Source: Strigomonas culicis
Lineage: Eukaryota; Euglenozoa; Kinetoplastea; Trypanosomatida; Trypanosomatidae
Direction: 5' to 3'
NCBI GenBank assembly: GCA_000482145.1
Contig: AUXH01000250.1
Location: forward strand, 1 to 25,944
Length of the DNA: 25,944 nucleotides
A program made the position numbers and the translations under genes. The notes below the pieces were generated by a model. That model made no database searches, had not been told where the DNA came from, and saw only the letters and a program-made list of their open reading frames with translations. The number at the start of each line of letters is the position of its first letter. The first letter of the stretch is position 1. Below, piece after piece: positions 6,923 to 15,057 of the stretch.

Positions 6923-8863
6923 TCAGATGTGAGCTTCCTTCTTTTCCTTGTGCTCGTCAATGGGCTCCGCCGTGTACGCGCCGACCTCCTCACCGGAGTC
7001 GGGCTGCTCATCATGGTGACCCATCTCCTCGTTCACAGGGAAGCGGGCGCGGAGGGTGCGAATGCTGAAGGCGCGGTAGCGGAGGTGCGCATAGATGTTC
7101 GTCGCGAAGGCGGTGGCAGTGAGGCACGTGAGAATGATGAGGGGCACCTGCACACAGTTGCGGCCGTAGCAGACCAGCGAGCTGCCGTTCTTCTCCGCCT
7201 GTTTGGAGTACCACTCGCCGTAGAGACCGCGCATGAAGACGACGGCACTGATGGCCATCGCGAGGAAGTAGAAGTGATAGTGCTTCGCGCTGTCCTTCGC
7301 GTAGATGATGCGTGTGATGAGCACCGACCCGGAGTTGATGAAGCCGTTCGCGAGCGCGATGAGAACGAAGGGCAGCAGCAGCGAGAGGTTGCTGGGGAGC
7401 ACAAGGAACAGGATGAGGGCGAGGAGCACCGCACAGGTCGGAGGGAAAAGCGCAGAGGTGATGGGGATGCGGTCCTCCGCCTTCCGGTTCTGCGTGTAGA
7501 TCTCGAAGAACGACATGCTGGCGCGGCCGATGGCGCTGCCGGTGCCGTTGATGACGGTCAGGAGGGTGCGCACCTCGTCCGCCGGGGATTTACTCATAAG
7601 CGCACCGAGGATGTAGGAAGCGTTGAAGATGATGACGAGCTGAGACCCCACAACCACGAAGATGGACCAGAAGATGGCCCACAGTTCGGTGGTCAACAGA
7701 TTTTGGAAGAAGGTTGTGCTGTACTGCGGTGCGATGAAGTCCAGGTCCGTCTTGGGAGGCACCTGCTGAGCCACTGCCGCAGCGTCGGTGCTGGAGGCTT
7801 CGTGGTCGTCGACACCCTGGCCATGCGGCTCGCGCTTACTCCACCCGCCGTGTTCGTTCTGCGAAACCGTTTGATAGGTGTGCTCACCGTTCTCGTCGCC
7901 AGCGGCAGCGCTGTTCTCTCTCTCTTGTGCGGCCTCATCGCTGCTGTCGCGGCTCGATTTGGCGCAGCACGCCGTCCACGGGAGGCAGAGACCGGCGTAG
8001 ACGAACAGGCCACACACCGCGATGATGGCGAAGATGATCTCCACCTTGCGGCCCACGTGAGCAAAGGCGGTCACGATAGACTGCATGGGGAGGTAGAGCA
8101 TGAAGAAAACAATGAGAGTGAAGCCCCAGATGAAGCGCCACATGGGGGGCTTCTGGGCCAGATACTGCGCCTTGGTGTGGATGCGCTCCGCCTTCTCCTC
8201 CAGAGACAGGTGCGACATCTCGTAGCCGGTGAGGTGGTAGGGCGGCAGGCGCAGGAAGATTAGGCAAAGGACACCGGTCACGAACGCCAGACCGGCAAGG
8301 AAGAAGAAGTGGCGGTCGGCCTCCTTGTCAAAGAAGGCGATGTAGATGGTGCCGACGAAGGCTTGGCCGAACCCGGTGTAGGTCTTCAGTAAAATGGTGA
8401 CGTAGCCCTTGTGCGTGGGGAAGTAGCTGATGGTGGGCATGACGGCAAGCAGGTCAAACTGGATGCACCCCGCGCCCATCATACCGTTGAACACGGCCAG
8501 CTTCGCCACGGTGCCTTTAATGACATCCATGAAGGTGAGCGCGAGGCAAATGGTGCCGATGGGGTAAATCACGGTAGCCATGGCAGCCACGGGGACGGGA
8601 CCGAAGTAATCGAAGATGAAGGCGTAGGGGAGAGCGAAGTAGAGACAGAACGCACCTAGCGTGGAGATGGTGGACAGGTCGCGCTGCGTTAAATTGTACT
8701 TATCGCGCATGTCGCCGGACACGAGGTTGAAGGCGTACGTGAAGGAAGCGCAGGTGCAGCATAGGGACCCCAGCACCAACAGAGAGAAACGATGGACATC
8801 ATTGATGCGCTTCTGGTGGGTGAGGTCGAGTGTTTCGATCTGCGCGATTTCGTGACTTTGCAT
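6923..8863 (-). CDS. Nodulin-like MFS transporter, copy 3
   Basis: A 646-residue paralogue. It starts MQSHEIAQIETLDLTHQK, closest to copy 1, and shares with copy 1 a 74-base exact match inside the N-terminal half. From the GTGSAIGR segment onward it follows copy 4 (ASMSFFEIYTQN, SAKHYHFYFLAM), with 120 identical bases. The nodulin-like signature carries one change, YFPTHKGYV, where the other four copies have Arg; this is worth noting because the basic residue follows a conserved turn. The central loop is about 71 residues, with HGG and REPHG stretches, and lacks EVAQIE. Role as for the other copies: a polytopic permease of unknown substrate. Confidence 0.92.
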   Translation of the reverse strand: MQSHEIAQIETLDLTHQKRINDVHRFSLLVLGSLCCTCASFTYAFNLVSGDMRDKYNLTQRDLSTISTLGAFCLYFALPYAFIFDYFGPVPVAAMATVIYPIGTICLALTFMDVIKGTVAKLAVFNGMMGAGCIQFDLLAVMPTISYFPTHKGYVTILLKTYTGFGQAFVGTIYIAFFDKEADRHFFFLAGLAFVTGVLCLIFLRLPPYHLTGYEMSHLSLEEKAERIHTKAQYLAQKPPMWRFIWGFTLIVFFMLYLPMQSIVTAFAHVGRKVEIIFAIIAVCGLFVYAGLCLPWTACCAKSSRDSSDEAAQERENSAAAGDENGEHTYQTVSQNEHGGWSKREPHGQGVDDHEASSTDAAAVAQQVPPKTDLDFIAPQYSTTFFQNLLTTELWAIFWSIFVVVGSQLVIIFNASYILGALMSKSPADEVRTLLTVINGTGSAIGRASMSFFEIYTQNRKAEDRIPITSALFPPTCAVLLALILFLVLPSNLSLLLPFVLIALANGFINSGSVLITRIIYAKDSAKHYHFYFLAMAISAVVFMRGLYGEWYSKQAEKNGSSLVCYGRNCVQVPLIILTCLTATAFATNIYAHLRYRAFSIRTLRARFPVNEEMGHHDEQPDSGEEVGAYTAEPIDEHKEKKEAHI

Positions 8864-8900
8864 TCTCGGGTGCGCTTGTCCTAGGGTGGTGAGCGGAGAC
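8864..8900 (-). promoter_or_regulatory. Conserved 5' leader block, transporter copy 3
   Basis: This aligns with the leader blocks of copies 1, 2 and 4 but has more substitutions, for example GGTGCG for GTATAC after the start codon side and GGTGAGCGGAGAC at the far end. It is the most diverged of the four. Confidence 0.55.
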
Positions 8901-8961
8901 TGTTGAGGCGCTGAAGTACGCGTATTGAGAGTGAATAAAAAAGAAAAGAAGATGTTTGTTG

Positions 8962-8963
8962 CT
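8962..8963 (-). promoter_or_regulatory. Candidate spliced-leader acceptor AG, transporter copy 3
   Basis: The minus strand has the same pyrimidine run as copies 1 and 2 (CGCCCTCCTTCTTGCAAT) ending in AG, giving a leader of about 98 nt. Confidence 0.5.
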
Positions 8964-10765
8964 ATTGCAAGAAGGAGGGCGAAGAGACACTGTGGTGCGT
9001 AAGGCGGTTACCGAGCGCGCGAAGCAACGCGATGATACGAAAAAACAGATACGTGAAAGAGAGAGGAAGGGGGAGGGATAGTGCTACATGACCGTGGGAC
9101 GTGCTTCAGCGCTTGGCTGGCAATAGCATAGAGTGAGGGTACGGTGCCGGAAGAGTGAGAAACATCACATCAATCGCGAGGGAAGAATGCGTTGTGTGTC
9201 TTTACCATTGCGAATCAATTAATTAAAGAATCAGATTTGGATACGAAAGGTAACGAAAAGGGAAGAAAAGAAGTGTTTTGATGGTTCCTTCCACTCTATC
9301 TGCGCGCGTTCTTGAGGTCGAATCGTGGATGCGAACTGATCAAGATTACGGGTAATGATGAAAAGGGGTTGCGAAAAAAGAGGAAGAGGACATCACGATT
9401 ACTTCTTCAGACCAAACGAAACAACAAATGAAACAACTGTGCAGCATTACGAGAAGAGAGAATGCCTGGCGACACTGTGCGACAGCGCCGTCAGTTCCCA
9501 ACACGTCCTAGCCAGTATGCGACACATTACACATGTCTTGCTAAGTTTGGCAAGAAAAGAAGAGAAAAAGTGTACAAGAAGGGGCGTGTGGAGGAACTGT
9601 GGAGAAAGGGGAGAAATAAAGATCCCTATTTTTCAGAAAATAACAAAAAACAAAAACCCGAAATAATGAAAAAAAAAATGAAGTTTGTGAGAGGGAAAAA
9701 GAAGGACGAAATCAAGACGCCGAAAAAGAAAAAAAAACAAGTGTTGCGTACATATCGCTGCGCCCACACCACTGGAAATATTACGCCATATGACATTGTA
9801 CCTGCACTCACACAAACATACTCACGAAAAAAAAAAAAAAACACTTGCAATAAAAAAAAATTTGTGGAATGCAAAAAAAAAAAAAAACGAGAAAGCAAAG
9901 GAAGAAGGAGCCGCCCATAAAGGTGATAGACGCGCACACTGCCTCCGTCCCGTCACTGCGGAGGAAGTAAGATGAGCGCCACCACCCGTAAGGGCGGCAC
10001 GGCGGGGATCGGCACATCGTCAGCGAGAAGGGTATACGACAAGAAAACGAACGCCACAAGTCTTCAACCGATCGATACTGCTCTTCCATGTAAGCAAAAA
10101 AAAAAAAAAACGTAAACCAATGCTCTCAACATACAGGAAGAGATACCTGCACCAAGCAATTGAGAAACACGGGTAAACAGACAAAGAAAAGAAAAGCCTT
10201 TTGTTTGCTACACTGCTACACTATATACTTGCGTTTTACGTAAGGGGCATGAATCGCATTTTGATATCCTTTCAAATTTTATTATTAGCATCAGGTAAAT
10301 AATAAAATATTGTTACTTTATTTACGTGAAGAGAAAAAACAATGCACAGAAATGGGAAAACAAGGAGCAACAGATTGTGAAAAAACAATCAGTAAAAAAA
10401 AGGGAATACAAAAACAACACACTGGTATGGCCTAAGCTTATATTGTCAATGTCGCAAGCCATACACAGAGCACCGAAGGTGCTAACAATAAAATAATTCA
10501 TCTGTGTTTGTTTGCGCTGTTGTCGCTGTACGCAGAAGACTTAGGTACCGTTGGTACGTGCCAACCAGGTCGAAGTAAGAAATTTAAAGCAAAAGTAAAA
10601 CCTCCTTTTTTTCCTTTGTGTATGAATGCTCTGTATGCTGCGAGCAATCTACACGATACATACGTGCGTACATATCCATACATATTTATATTCAGTCACT
10701 CTACAAGAGCTGTGCTCAAAGATATGTACCTCTTTTCTTTAGTGTGCATCTTATAATTAATGTGC

Positions 10766-12706
10766 CTACTTCAGCGGATGCGTATGCTCTCCGTCTGTGC
10801 GAATAGGCTCCGCACTGTACACAGGAACCTCCTCGTTGGACTCCTGGGGTGCTCCAAACTTCTCCCCCTCGCGCATCTGGGCGCGGGCGCGGAGGGTGCG
10901 AATGCTGAAGGCGCGGTAGCGGAAGTGCGCATAGACAGTCGTCGCAAAGCCGGTCGCGGAGAGGCACGTGAGAATGATGAGGGGCACCTGCACACAATCG
11001 CGGCCGTAGCAGACCAGCGAGCTGCCGTTCTTCTCCGCCTGACTCGAGTACCACTCGCCGTATAGACCACGCACAAAGACAATGGAGCTGCAGGCCATCG
11101 CGAGGAAGTAGAAGTGATAGTGTTTTGCGCTTTCCTTCGCGTAGATGGTGCGCGCAGTCAGCACCACCGCTGCATTCACAAAGCCGTTGCCCAGCGCAAT
11201 GATCATGAAGGGCAGCAGCAGCGACAGATTGCCGGGAAGCGCGAGAAACAGCACGAGAGCAAAGAAAGAGGCGCTGGTCGGAAAGAACAAGGCGACGGTG
11301 ATGGGGATGCGGTCCTCCGCCTTCCGGTTCTGCGTGTAGATCTCGAAGAACGACATGCTGGCGCGGCCGATGGCGCTGCCGGTGCCGTTGATGACGGTCA
11401 GGAGGGTGCGCACCTCACTTGTTACTTTCTCACCCTGCAGCGCACCGAGGATGTACGCGGCATTGAAGATGACGACGAGCTGAGCACCCACAGCCACGAA
11501 GAGGGACCAGAAGACGGACCACAGCTCGGTGCTCAACAGATTTTGGATGAAGGTTGTGCTGTACTGCGGTGCGATGTAGTCCAGGTCCGTCACGACAGGC
11601 ATCTTCTCGCATACCTCCGCATCACTGTGGTTGAGCTCGCTGGTCATGTTCTTATCTCCAGAAAGCGGCTCGTGCTTACCCATCGTACTCTCCTCAATCT
11701 GCGCGACTTCAGCATGCATGTCCTCGAACTCCGCGTTTCCGACGATATCGCCTCCCTTGACCGTGTTCCTCGTGTCATCGTCGCTGCTGTCGGGCCGCGA
11801 CGTGCCGCAGCACGCCGTCCACGGGAGGCAGAGGCAGGCGAACAGGCCGAACACAACGGACGCGACGATAGCAAAGATGATCTCCGTCGTGTGACTGACG
11901 TGAATAAAGGCAATTATGACGGATTGCACGGGGAGGTAGATGATGAAGAAGACAATGCAGCAGAAGCCCCACATGAAGCGCCACATGGGGGGCTTCTGGG
12001 CCAGGTACTGCGCCTTGGTGCGCTCGCGCGCCGCCTTCTCCTCCGCAGGCAAGTGCGACATCTCGTAGCCGGTGAGGTGGTAGGGCGGCAGGCGCAGGAA
12101 GAGCATAGAGAGTACACCGGTTACGACCGCGAAGGCTGCGAGGAAGAAGAGATGACGGTCGGCCTTACTGGAGAAGAATCCAATGAAGATGGTGCCGACG
12201 AGGGCCTGGCCGAGGCCACTGAAGGTCTTGAGGAGGACAGTGACGTAGCCCTTGCGGGTGGGGAAGTAGCTCATGATGGGCATCATGGCAACCAGATCAA
12301 ACTGGATAGAGCCGCCCCCCATCATCCCGTTGAACACGGCCAGCTTCGCGACGGAGCCTTCGATGACGTTCATGAAGGTGAGTGCGAGGCAGATGGAGCC
12401 GACAGGGAGACACACGATAGCGATGGCGGCCACGGGGATGGGGCCCAGATAGTCGAAGATGAAGGCGTAGGGGATGGCGAAGTACGTGAACACCATACCG
12501 AGGCAGGAGATGGTGGACAGGTCGCGCTGCGTTAAATTGTACTTCGTCTGCATGTCGCCGGAGATGAGGTTGAAAGCGTAACAGAAGGACGTACAGATAC
12601 AACACATAGCGCCGAGCACCAACAGAGAGAAGCGATGGACTTCATTGATGCGCTTCTGATTGGTGAGGTCGAGTGTTTCGATCTGTGCGATTGTATTACT
12701 TTTCAT
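10766..12706 (-). CDS. Nodulin-like MFS transporter, copy 4
   Basis: A 646-residue paralogue starting MKSNTIAQIETLDLTNQK at the ATG at 12706. The reading frame stays open upstream to about 13111, into the end of the SNARE gene, but alignment with the other copies and the conserved leader fix the start at 12706. It keeps the YFPTRKGYV signature, CLPWTACC and TDLDYIAPQY. The central loop is about 72 residues and carries EVAQIE and a Met/Asn-rich stretch. Segments are shared exactly with copy 2 (start region, CGTSRPDS) and copy 3 (GRASMSFFEIYTQN). The nearby ALFFPTSASFFAL segment is unique to this copy, so a different substrate preference is possible but unproven. Confidence 0.92.
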   Translation of the reverse strand: MKSNTIAQIETLDLTNQKRINEVHRFSLLVLGAMCCICTSFCYAFNLISGDMQTKYNLTQRDLSTISCLGMVFTYFAIPYAFIFDYLGPIPVAAIAIVCLPVGSICLALTFMNVIEGSVAKLAVFNGMMGGGSIQFDLVAMMPIMSYFPTRKGYVTVLLKTFSGLGQALVGTIFIGFFSSKADRHLFFLAAFAVVTGVLSMLFLRLPPYHLTGYEMSHLPAEEKAARERTKAQYLAQKPPMWRFMWGFCCIVFFIIYLPVQSVIIAFIHVSHTTEIIFAIVASVVFGLFACLCLPWTACCGTSRPDSSDDDTRNTVKGGDIVGNAEFEDMHAEVAQIEESTMGKHEPLSGDKNMTSELNHSDAEVCEKMPVVTDLDYIAPQYSTTFIQNLLSTELWSVFWSLFVAVGAQLVVIFNAAYILGALQGEKVTSEVRTLLTVINGTGSAIGRASMSFFEIYTQNRKAEDRIPITVALFFPTSASFFALVLFLALPGNLSLLLPFMIIALGNGFVNAAVVLTARTIYAKESAKHYHFYFLAMACSSIVFVRGLYGEWYSSQAEKNGSSLVCYGRDCVQVPLIILTCLSATGFATTVYAHFRYRAFSIRTLRARAQMREGEKFGAPQESNEEVPVYSAEPIRTDGEHTHPLK

Positions 12707-12743
12707 TCTCGTGTGCGCTTGTCCTGGAGTGGTTAGCGGAGAC
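12707..12743 (-). promoter_or_regulatory. Conserved 5' leader block, transporter copy 4
   Basis: It matches the leader of copies 1-3 over 37 bases with a few changes. The homology stops soon after; the upstream acceptor block of copies 1-3 is not present. Possible acceptor AGs lie at 12810-12811 and 12844-12845, the latter after the run CTCCCTCCAC. Confidence 0.5.
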
Positions 12744-13004
12744 CGTAAAGGGGAGGGGATATGCGTATAAAAAGGGAGAAATAATGAAAAGATGGAAGAA
12801 AGTGGTAATCTGATGTGCGGAAAGAGTGAGGAAAGAGAGAATTCTGTGGAGGGAGTTGGTAACAGTTGCAGGCGGTGGGAATGAAGGGATGCTGGAGAGG
12901 GGGTCAGAGGCGCCTGCTTGGATGCGTGTGTAAGCAGGTCTATGCAGCGCGCTGTGCGTACCAGGAGGTAAGGCGGGCGCTGCGCCGCGACAGTCATGTT
13001 GGTC

Positions 13005-13649
13005 TCATACGTAGACAGGCACGGCGAAGAAACCAAAGATGCGCTGCAGCAGGACATAAACAACAACAAGGACAAAGAAAAAGAGCGAGAGGCGCAGGAT
13101 GTAGTCGTCACGCGAGCGGACGGATAGAAGCTGCCGCACCGCCTCCTGGGCGACGTCGAGTGCCCCGGAGACGTCGAGGAGGGAGCTATTGAGGTCCTCC
13201 AGCTTCGTGGCGCTGTCGGCGAGCTCCGTAACGGCGGTGTTCACCTTCTGCAGCTCCACATGCAGAAGGCTGCGCGTCTGCAGCAGTGACCGCAGCGCGG
13301 CCGCCGCGCCGCCGGCCGCGCTGCGGCCGGCGGCTCCGCTGTCTAGCAGCGCGCTCGCGTGGGCGAGGGCGCGGTGCAGCGCCACGCGGCGCTGCTCGAG
13401 GGCGAGGCAGGGCCCGACGTGCGGCGCGCCGCCGCCGCCGCGGAGGACGCGCTTCAGCAGCCGCAGCAGCTGCTGCGCCTGCGCCGCCGCGAGCGCGAGT
13501 GCGCCGTGGGCACCGGCGTCGTCGCGCGCCGCCGCGTAGCGGCGTTCGGCGTCCAGCAGCGCGCGCTCAGCCTGGTCCACCTTTTTGGTGAGCGCCTGGA
13601 GCACCTCCGGGTCCGGAGGGGAGGCGCCGGTGAGGGGGTGGTCGGTCAT
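13005..13649 (-). CDS. Sec20/BNIP1-like Qb-SNARE, C-terminally anchored
   Basis: A 214-residue, alanine-rich protein. Residues about 18-70 and 84-102 are helical with heptad character. Residues about 126-180 form a SNARE-like coiled coil, followed directly by a hydrophobic anchor at about 184-201 (LSLFFFVLVVVYVLLQRIF region) and a short tail. The order, the Arg-Asp pair just before the anchor and the VVYVLLQRIF end match the Sec20 pattern known from BNIP1 and yeast Sec20, which act in Golgi-to-ER retrograde fusion with Ufe1/Use1-type partners. No signal peptide is visible, as expected for a tail-anchored protein. It begins a four-gene block that interrupts the transporter array, and its stop lies only 298 bases before the copy 4 start. 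A different Qb or Qc SNARE is the main alternative. Confidence 0.72.
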   Translation of the reverse strand: MTDHPLTGASPPDPEVLQALTKKVDQAERALLDAERRYAAARDDAGAHGALALAAAQAQQLLRLLKRVLRGGGGAPHVGPCLALEQRRVALHRALAHASALLDSGAAGRSAAGGAAAALRSLLQTRSLLHVELQKVNTAVTELADSATKLEDLNSSLLDVSGALDVAQEAVRQLLSVRSRDDYILRLSLFFFVLVVVYVLLQRIFGFFAVPVYV

Positions 13650-14102
13650 CGCACGGGGCAGGCGAGGCTTAGTGCTGTGCCGTGCGGGCGTCGTTGTACA
13701 ATGCTAGGGAGTGCACCTTTGCGGTGAGGGAGTACTTGGGATCATCCAAAGACAAAAAGAAACGTGTTTGTGTGTATGAGAGAGAGAGAGAGAGAGAGAG
13801 GAATAAAGAACAATGATATTAACGAGGGAACAACAACAACAACAACAAAAAACGCTCAACAGAGGACAGGAGAGTACCACTGTATTCACTAGTTCTCGTA
13901 GGGCGTTGTCACACAGAGGAGATCCTGTAAAAGTGTAAGGCAAAACCAACAACAACAACAAAGAATGTCGAACGTTACAATACCAGGGTTCAACCGCACA
14001 TACACACGCGGTGAACAGCGGCGCGAAGAAGAGCGCCTTACTGAACGGTCTATGGCCATATCGATGTATATCTATGTCTATGTATGCACATGCCTGCGTG
14101 CT
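13650..14102. other. Intergenic region with GA and CAA repeats
   Basis: About 450 bases between the SNARE gene and the coiled-coil protein gene. It contains a GA tract at 13778-13801 (CT on the transcribed strand, a likely trans-splicing signal for the SNARE gene) and two CAA triplet runs at 13831-13848 and about 13947-13959. No gene is seen. Confidence 0.75.
13778..13801 (-). repeat. GA/CT tract before the SNARE gene
   Basis: Twelve GA units on the plus strand form a pure CT tract on the minus strand, about 130 bases before the SNARE start codon. Probable trans-splicing or polyadenylation signal. Confidence 0.75.
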
Positions 14103-14777
14103 CTATGATGGGTGCATCGCCGCGGCCGCGCCGCTGTGCACCACCACCTCTACGTCGACCTCCTCCTGCGACGTCGCCTCGTCGTCGAGAGAAAAGGTGT
14201 CCATGAGGTACAGCATCGCCGCGGTGCCCTCCTCCACGCTCGTGTCGACCCGCTGTCGCCACAGTCGCCGCTGCTCTCCCGCGCTGGCGGCGGCAGGCGC
14301 GGCCAGCACGTCCAGGAGCGAGCGCGCGGTCGAGCGGCCGCGCGTCGGCGTGTCCGCCGCGCCGGTGAGCGAACTGACGTCCGTGCTGAGCCCCTCGTCG
14401 CGCACAGGGGAGAGGCCGCTGCAGGAGGGCGCGGCCGACCCCCGGATGGGGGAGAGCCGCAGGTAGCCGTCCACCGCCTCCCGCACCTGGGCCTCCACGG
14501 AGCGCGCCAGCTGCGCCTGCTGCTGCTGGAGGTGCCGCGCGGTGAGCGTCTCCACCTCGGCCGCGATCTGCGTCTTCAGCCACGGCGGCAGCGGCGCCGG
14601 CACGGGGCTGTCGCATCCGAGGCCGTGGCGGTCCGCGCACTGCGACAGCAGCTCTCGCACCTGCTGCAGCTCGTCGCGCTGCTGCAACACCGTCTGCGCG
14701 AGGCGCTGCAGCGCGCGGTCGTTTTGCTTCATGGCATCGGCTAAGCGCTCATGTACATCGGTGGCAGGGAAAGCCAT
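14103..14777 (-). CDS. Hypothetical coiled-coil protein with three CDK-type sites
   Basis: A 224-residue protein I do not recognise. Residues about 5-48 and 68-104 are Gln/Leu-rich and predicted coiled coil by eye. Between them is a Pro-rich linker (58-66). Residues 106-150 carry three S/T-P-x-R sites: SPIR at 109, SPVR at 123 and TPTR at 143, each the full consensus for cyclin-dependent kinases. The tail (195-215) is acidic. There is no signal peptide or membrane segment. The frame is open for 28 codons upstream, but that extension starts at GTG and the first ATG is at 14777, so I chose that. A cytoskeletal or cell-cycle role is possible but is inference only. Confidence 0.75.
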   Translation of the reverse strand: MAFPATDVHERLADAMKQNDRALQRLAQTVLQQRDELQQVRELLSQCADRHGLGCDSPVPAPLPPWLKTQIAAEVETLTARHLQQQQAQLARSVEAQVREAVDGYLRLSPIRGSAAPSCSGLSPVRDEGLSTDVSSLTGAADTPTRGRSTARSLLDVLAAPAAASAGEQRRLWRQRVDTSVEEGTAAMLYLMDTFSLDDEATSQEEVDVEVVVHSGAAAAMHPS

Positions 14778-15057
14778 CGTTTGTTTTTTCCTTCTTTCCG
14801 TCCTTTCTAGTTGCGACTGCTCCGCGTATTTCGTAGAGACTAATAAACAAAGGGGAATCACTCAAAAGAGAGGGAGAGAATACAAGGAGAGCATAAGTGA
14901 GTCTACGGAGACAGGCAGACACAGGCAGATCAGCGGCGCGGTGTCTTTTCTTTTTCTTTCCTTCTATCTATGATGATATACACAAATAAATATGCATGTT
15001 TGTACGTGATGTGAATAGATAGAGGTTACTGTGCTAAGCTAATCGGACGCCCTCTCC

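Larger units (their letters stand above)
8864..10765. other. Long intergenic region between transporter copies 3 and 4
   Basis: About 1.9 kb, some 700 bases longer than the two gaps to its left. The part up to about 9125 is homologous to the leader zones of copies 1 and 2 (for example CTACATGACCGTGGGA near 9084). After that the homology fades. Poly-A-rich DNA at 9640-9900 yields lysine-rich frames on the plus strand and phenylalanine-rich frames on the minus strand, neither credible. A less biased island at about 9915-10095 has no recognisable product. No tRNA or other structured RNA was identified. Confidence 0.65.

Noticed and set aside
9305..9340. GAGGTCGAATCGTGG, resembling a tRNA T-arm
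   Set aside because: It does not match the GGTTCGAATCC box well and no acceptor stem or anticodon arm could be built around it.
9355..9920. Lysine-rich plus-strand frames of 103 and 152 codons
   Set aside because: Most of the coding comes from poly-A runs, there is no domain, and the strand is opposite to every real gene here.
9808..10089. 93-codon minus-strand frame that starts in the compositional island
   Set aside because: It opens with about 50 ordinary-looking residues but then becomes poly-Phe read from an A-run. No homologue comes to mind. Kept only as an island of interest.
12707..13111. 135-codon upstream extension of transporter copy 4
   Set aside because: It runs through the leader conserved in copies 1-3 and into the SNARE gene, is Ser/Leu/Pro-rich, and has no counterpart in the paralogues.
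14778..14861. 28-codon N-terminal extension of the coiled-coil protein
   Set aside because: It begins at GTG, and no ATG is present before 14777; trypanosomatid genes use ATG.
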